Source: Bacteroidota bacterium | Lineage (GTDB): Bacteria > Bacteroidota > Bacteroidia > Bacteroidales > Prolixibacteraceae | Reading direction: 5' to 3' | Assembly (NCBI GenBank): GCA_030684645.1 | Contig: JAUXUF010000039.1 | Span: forward strand, 1-35,303 | Length of the DNA: 35,303 bases | Shown here: positions 33,490 through 35,303 of the stretch, one piece after another | Layout: the number at the start of each line of letters is the position of its first letter | How positions within the stretch are numbered: the first letter of the stretch is position 1 | Made by a program: the position numbers and the translations under genes | The notes under the pieces: model-generated | What the model saw: only the letters and a program-made list of their open reading frames with translations | Told to the model about the DNA's origin: nothing | The model's database searches: none

Positions 33490-33604
33490 CGGGCTCTGCA
33501 GTATCAGCCATGAAGAAAAGAGCAGGATAAATACCGTGCCCAGAATTGACCATCCTATTTTGAGTGTTTTTTTGATAATTTTGTCGCTCCAAATTTGAAT
33601 ACAA
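33490..33604 (-). other. Probable true N-terminus of TamB (membrane anchor), start unresolved
   Basis: The minus-strand frame continuous with tamB encodes KKTLKIGWSILGTVFILLF and SSWLILQSPVV, a perfect signal-anchor helix as expected for TamB. There is no ATG, GTG or TTG in this frame between the upstream stop and 33492. In the neighbouring frame a TTG at 33604 gives MYSNLERQNYQK and joins the anchor frame if the A7 run has six rather than seven A. Options are a sequencing error, transcriptional slippage or a rare ATT/CTG start. Confidence 0.55.
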
Positions 33605-33678
33605 AATAATACAAATACCCGGATATAAACCAGTCTGCCTGCTAAATTAACGAAAGAACAGGCTTTTTATTGACATCT

Positions 33679-34716
33679 ATGAACAAAGAAAAAGACATCC
33701 TGATTTTAGGCATCGAATCATCGTGCGATGATACATCGGCTTCTGTTATTAAAAATGGCTATCTTCTGTCGAATATCATTGCCGGTCAAAAGGTTCACGA
33801 AGCATACGGTGGCGTGGTCCCCGAACTGGCCAGCCGCGCCCATCAGCAAAATATTGTTCCGGTAGTCGATCAGGCAATCAGGCAGGCAGGTGTAAAAAAT
33901 GAAGATATTTCGGCTATCGCCTTTACCCGTGGGCCTGGGTTACTCGGTTCATTACTTGTCGGAACTTCTTTTGCAAAAGGATTTTCGCTGGCAACAGGCA
34001 TACCAATGATCGAAATAAACCACCTTCAGGCACATGTTTTGGCTCATTTTATTCAGGAATATGACTTTCCATACGATCCGCCCAAATTCCCCTTTCTATG
34101 CCTGTTGGTTTCCGGAGGAAATTCGCAGATCATCCGTGTTAACGATTACCTCGACATGGAAGTATTGGGACAAACCATTGACGACGCAGCAGGCGAAGCG
34201 TTCGACAAGTGCGCCAAGGTGATGGGACTCCCTTACCCTGGCGGTCCGTTTGTGGACAAGCTGGCCAAAGAAGGCAACCCGGATGCGTTTCAATTTGCAA
34301 AACCACGCGTGCCAAATTTGGACTACAGTTTCAGTGGACTGAAAACCAGTTTTCTGTATTTTCTACGCGACCAGTTAAAAGAGAATGAGAACTTTATTGA
34401 AGAACGGAAAGCCGATCTGTGTGCATCGCTGCAAAAAACAATTATTGATGTTTTGCTCGACAAACTGGTAAAAGCAGCCAAAGAAACCGGTATTCGCGAA
34501 ATTACGGTTGCTGGCGGAGTTTCCGCTAATTCAGGATTACGGGAAGCATTGATTGAAACCGCAGCTAAACGCCATTGGAAAATACACATTCCGAAATTTG
34601 CGTTTACCACCGACAATGCCGCCATGATTGCCATCACCGGATATTTCAAATTTCAGAAAGGCGAATTTAGTGGCATGGATGCGGTGCCTTTTGCGCGGAT
34701 GGATATCAGGGTATAA
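33679..34716 (+). CDS. tsaD: tRNA N6-adenosine threonylcarbamoyltransferase
   Basis: An essential cytosolic enzyme that moves the threonylcarbamoyl group onto A37 of ANN-reading tRNAs, together with TsaB and TsaE. The product is 345 residues from the ATG at 33679; a TTG at 33670 in the same frame is a less likely start. It shows the ASKHA fold and Kae1 signature: GIESSCDDTSASVI, GGVVPELASRAH, TRGPGLLGSLLVG, the metal-binding HxxxH as INHLQAHVLAHF (H115 and H119), LVSGGNSQI, TIDDAAGEAFDKCAKVMGLPYPGGP, and VAGGVSANSGLR with the last metal ligand in FTTDNAAMIA. It is divergent from tamB, with about 75-190 nt between them depending on the tamB start. Confidence 0.96.
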   Translation: MNKEKDILILGIESSCDDTSASVIKNGYLLSNIIAGQKVHEAYGGVVPELASRAHQQNIVPVVDQAIRQAGVKNEDISAIAFTRGPGLLGSLLVGTSFAKGFSLATGIPMIEINHLQAHVLAHFIQEYDFPYDPPKFPFLCLLVSGGNSQIIRVNDYLDMEVLGQTIDDAAGEAFDKCAKVMGLPYPGGPFVDKLAKEGNPDAFQFAKPRVPNLDYSFSGLKTSFLYFLRDQLKENENFIEERKADLCASLQKTIIDVLLDKLVKAAKETGIREITVAGGVSANSGLREALIETAAKRHWKIHIPKFAFTTDNAAMIAITGYFKFQKGEFSGMDAVPFARMDIRV

Positions 34717-34778
34717 GGTTGGATTACAACTTGTAAACCCACTATTTTGAGTATCCGATTGCTTCTATTTGCTTTGGG

Positions 34779-34890
34779 GAAAAAGTGAATAATCTTATTT
34801 CGTCTAATTTATTTTGAAATTTACATTAACCATTTTTCACTATTTATAAATAAAAATAATCGTTTTTCACTTACATTATTCATTTTTCAC
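34779..34890. repeat. Iterated ATTTTTCAC-type repeats before the transposase
   Basis: Three direct copies are visible: CATTTTTCAC (34831-34840), CGTTTTTCAC (34861-34870) and CATTTTTCAC (34881-34890). A fourth related element lies in inverse orientation (GAAAAAGTGAATAAT, 34779-34793; compare the complement of ATTATTCATTTTTCAC). The copies are 20-30 nt apart, about two or three helical turns. They lie 160-270 nt before the ISAzo13-type transposase start and may be subterminal transposase sites or a separate regulatory array. The remainder of 34717-35051 shows nothing nameable. Confidence 0.5.
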
Positions 34891-35051
34891 CTATATTTCC
34901 TTAATATGAAGGGATCAATTTGCTCGTATTGAAAAAGCTGTTTGATGTATTGGATATTGACACTATATAATTGAACTTGTCCAAATTGAACCGTTAAGGA
35001 TTTGTAACGAAATAACTTGTTTATATTATTAAAGTGCTGTATCTTTCGAGG

Positions 35052-35303
35052 ATGAAAGATACAGACTTAATTTCAAATCGGCATAAAATTTTATCGCCCT
35101 TACTGGATGAAAAGGCACGTAGGTTAATGATTGCAGCTGAATCAAAAGTCATTGGACGTGGAGGTATAGGGATTGTGTCCAAATCAACTGGTGTTTCCCG
35201 GACTACAATCTCAACAGGACTTAAAGAGTTGGAGTCTATTGATTTGATTGACACAAGGCGGATTAGGAAGGAAGGGGGCGGTCGCAAGAAAGCGATTGAG
35301 AAG
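35052..35303 (+). mobile_element. ISAzo13-family transposase, N-terminal part (window ends inside)
   Basis: From the ATG at 35052 the frame is open to the last base (84 codons): MKDTDLISNRHKILSPLLD, EKARRLMIAAESKVIGRGGIG, then VSKSTGVSRTTISTGLKELE and RRIRKEGGGRKKAIEK (shown in pieces). The order LLDExxRRxxxAAExxxxGRGGIxxVSxxTGxSRTTIxxGxxEL followed by RxxGGGRKxxxEK is characteristic of the N-terminal helix-turn-helix of ISAzo13 (Rhodopirellula-type DDE) transposases. The catalytic DDE domain lies beyond the window. The left terminal inverted repeat could not be placed because the right end is not visible. Confidence 0.8.

Noticed and set aside
33389-33604. 71-codon frame over the tamB 5' end
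   Set aside because: Only its first part (MYSNLERQNYQK) is of interest, as a possible tamB start; the rest is an out-of-frame shadow of tamB.

Overview
The window looks like chromosomal DNA of a Bacteroidota bacterium, most likely an anaerobic or facultative member of the Marinilabiliales/Prolixibacteraceae type. This is inferred from gene content and style: paired Gfo/Idh/MocA oxidoreductases with Tat signals, a PmoA-family (DUF6807) protein, an ExbB-ExbD-TonB operon, a very long TamB divergent from tsaD, AT-rich spacers, promoters that fit the Bacteroidota -7 box (TAnnTTTG), and few Shine-Dalgarno sequences. No rRNA, tRNA, CRISPR array or prophage was seen.

Layout. Bases 1-6,550 are an accessory zone rich in decay. 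It holds a DUF190 protein cut by the window edge, a ParE/RelE toxin relic with an in-frame stop, an MFS transporter, a HepT/MntA-like toxin-antitoxin pair whose HepT has lost its catalytic segment, deoC, an NfeD/ClpP-class membrane protease, a lipocalin collapsed by an internal deletion, and a REP-associated tyrosine transposase (RAYT) broken by an amber codon and flanked by two copies of a three-way-junction repeat. Bases 6,575-9,808 carry purB and an MsbA-like ABC exporter. A 19-bp terminator hairpin separates them from a convergent, uncharacterised 601-residue protein. Bases 12,308-14,833 are a secreted PmoA-family/Gfo-Idh-MocA pair, followed by an LtaS/MdoB-like phosphotransferase (15,182-17,101).

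The centre (17,613-22,555) is a nitrogen-acquisition island: an outer-membrane beta-barrel protein, PII-1, AmtB-1, a terminator, PII-2 and AmtB-2. Both AT-rich leaders carry repeated C4-5 boxes followed by a -7-like element, which suggests joint control by an unidentified regulator. An ArgE/DapE-type M20 amidohydrolase converges on amtB-2 with no gap. After a second Gfo/Idh/MocA oxidoreductase come the ExbB-ExbD-TonB operon, the NhaD Na+/H+ antiporter, TamB and tsaD. The right edge is the start of an ISAzo13-family transposase preceded by iterated ATTTTTCAC-type repeats.

The strongest candidates for something new are the 601-residue TIM-barrel-like protein with conserved-looking cysteines, the shared boxes and barrel gene of the PII/Amt island, the three-way-junction repeats around the RAYT, and the HTH-MNT antitoxin with a catalytically gutted HepT. 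All function calls come from reading the sequence; no database search was run.
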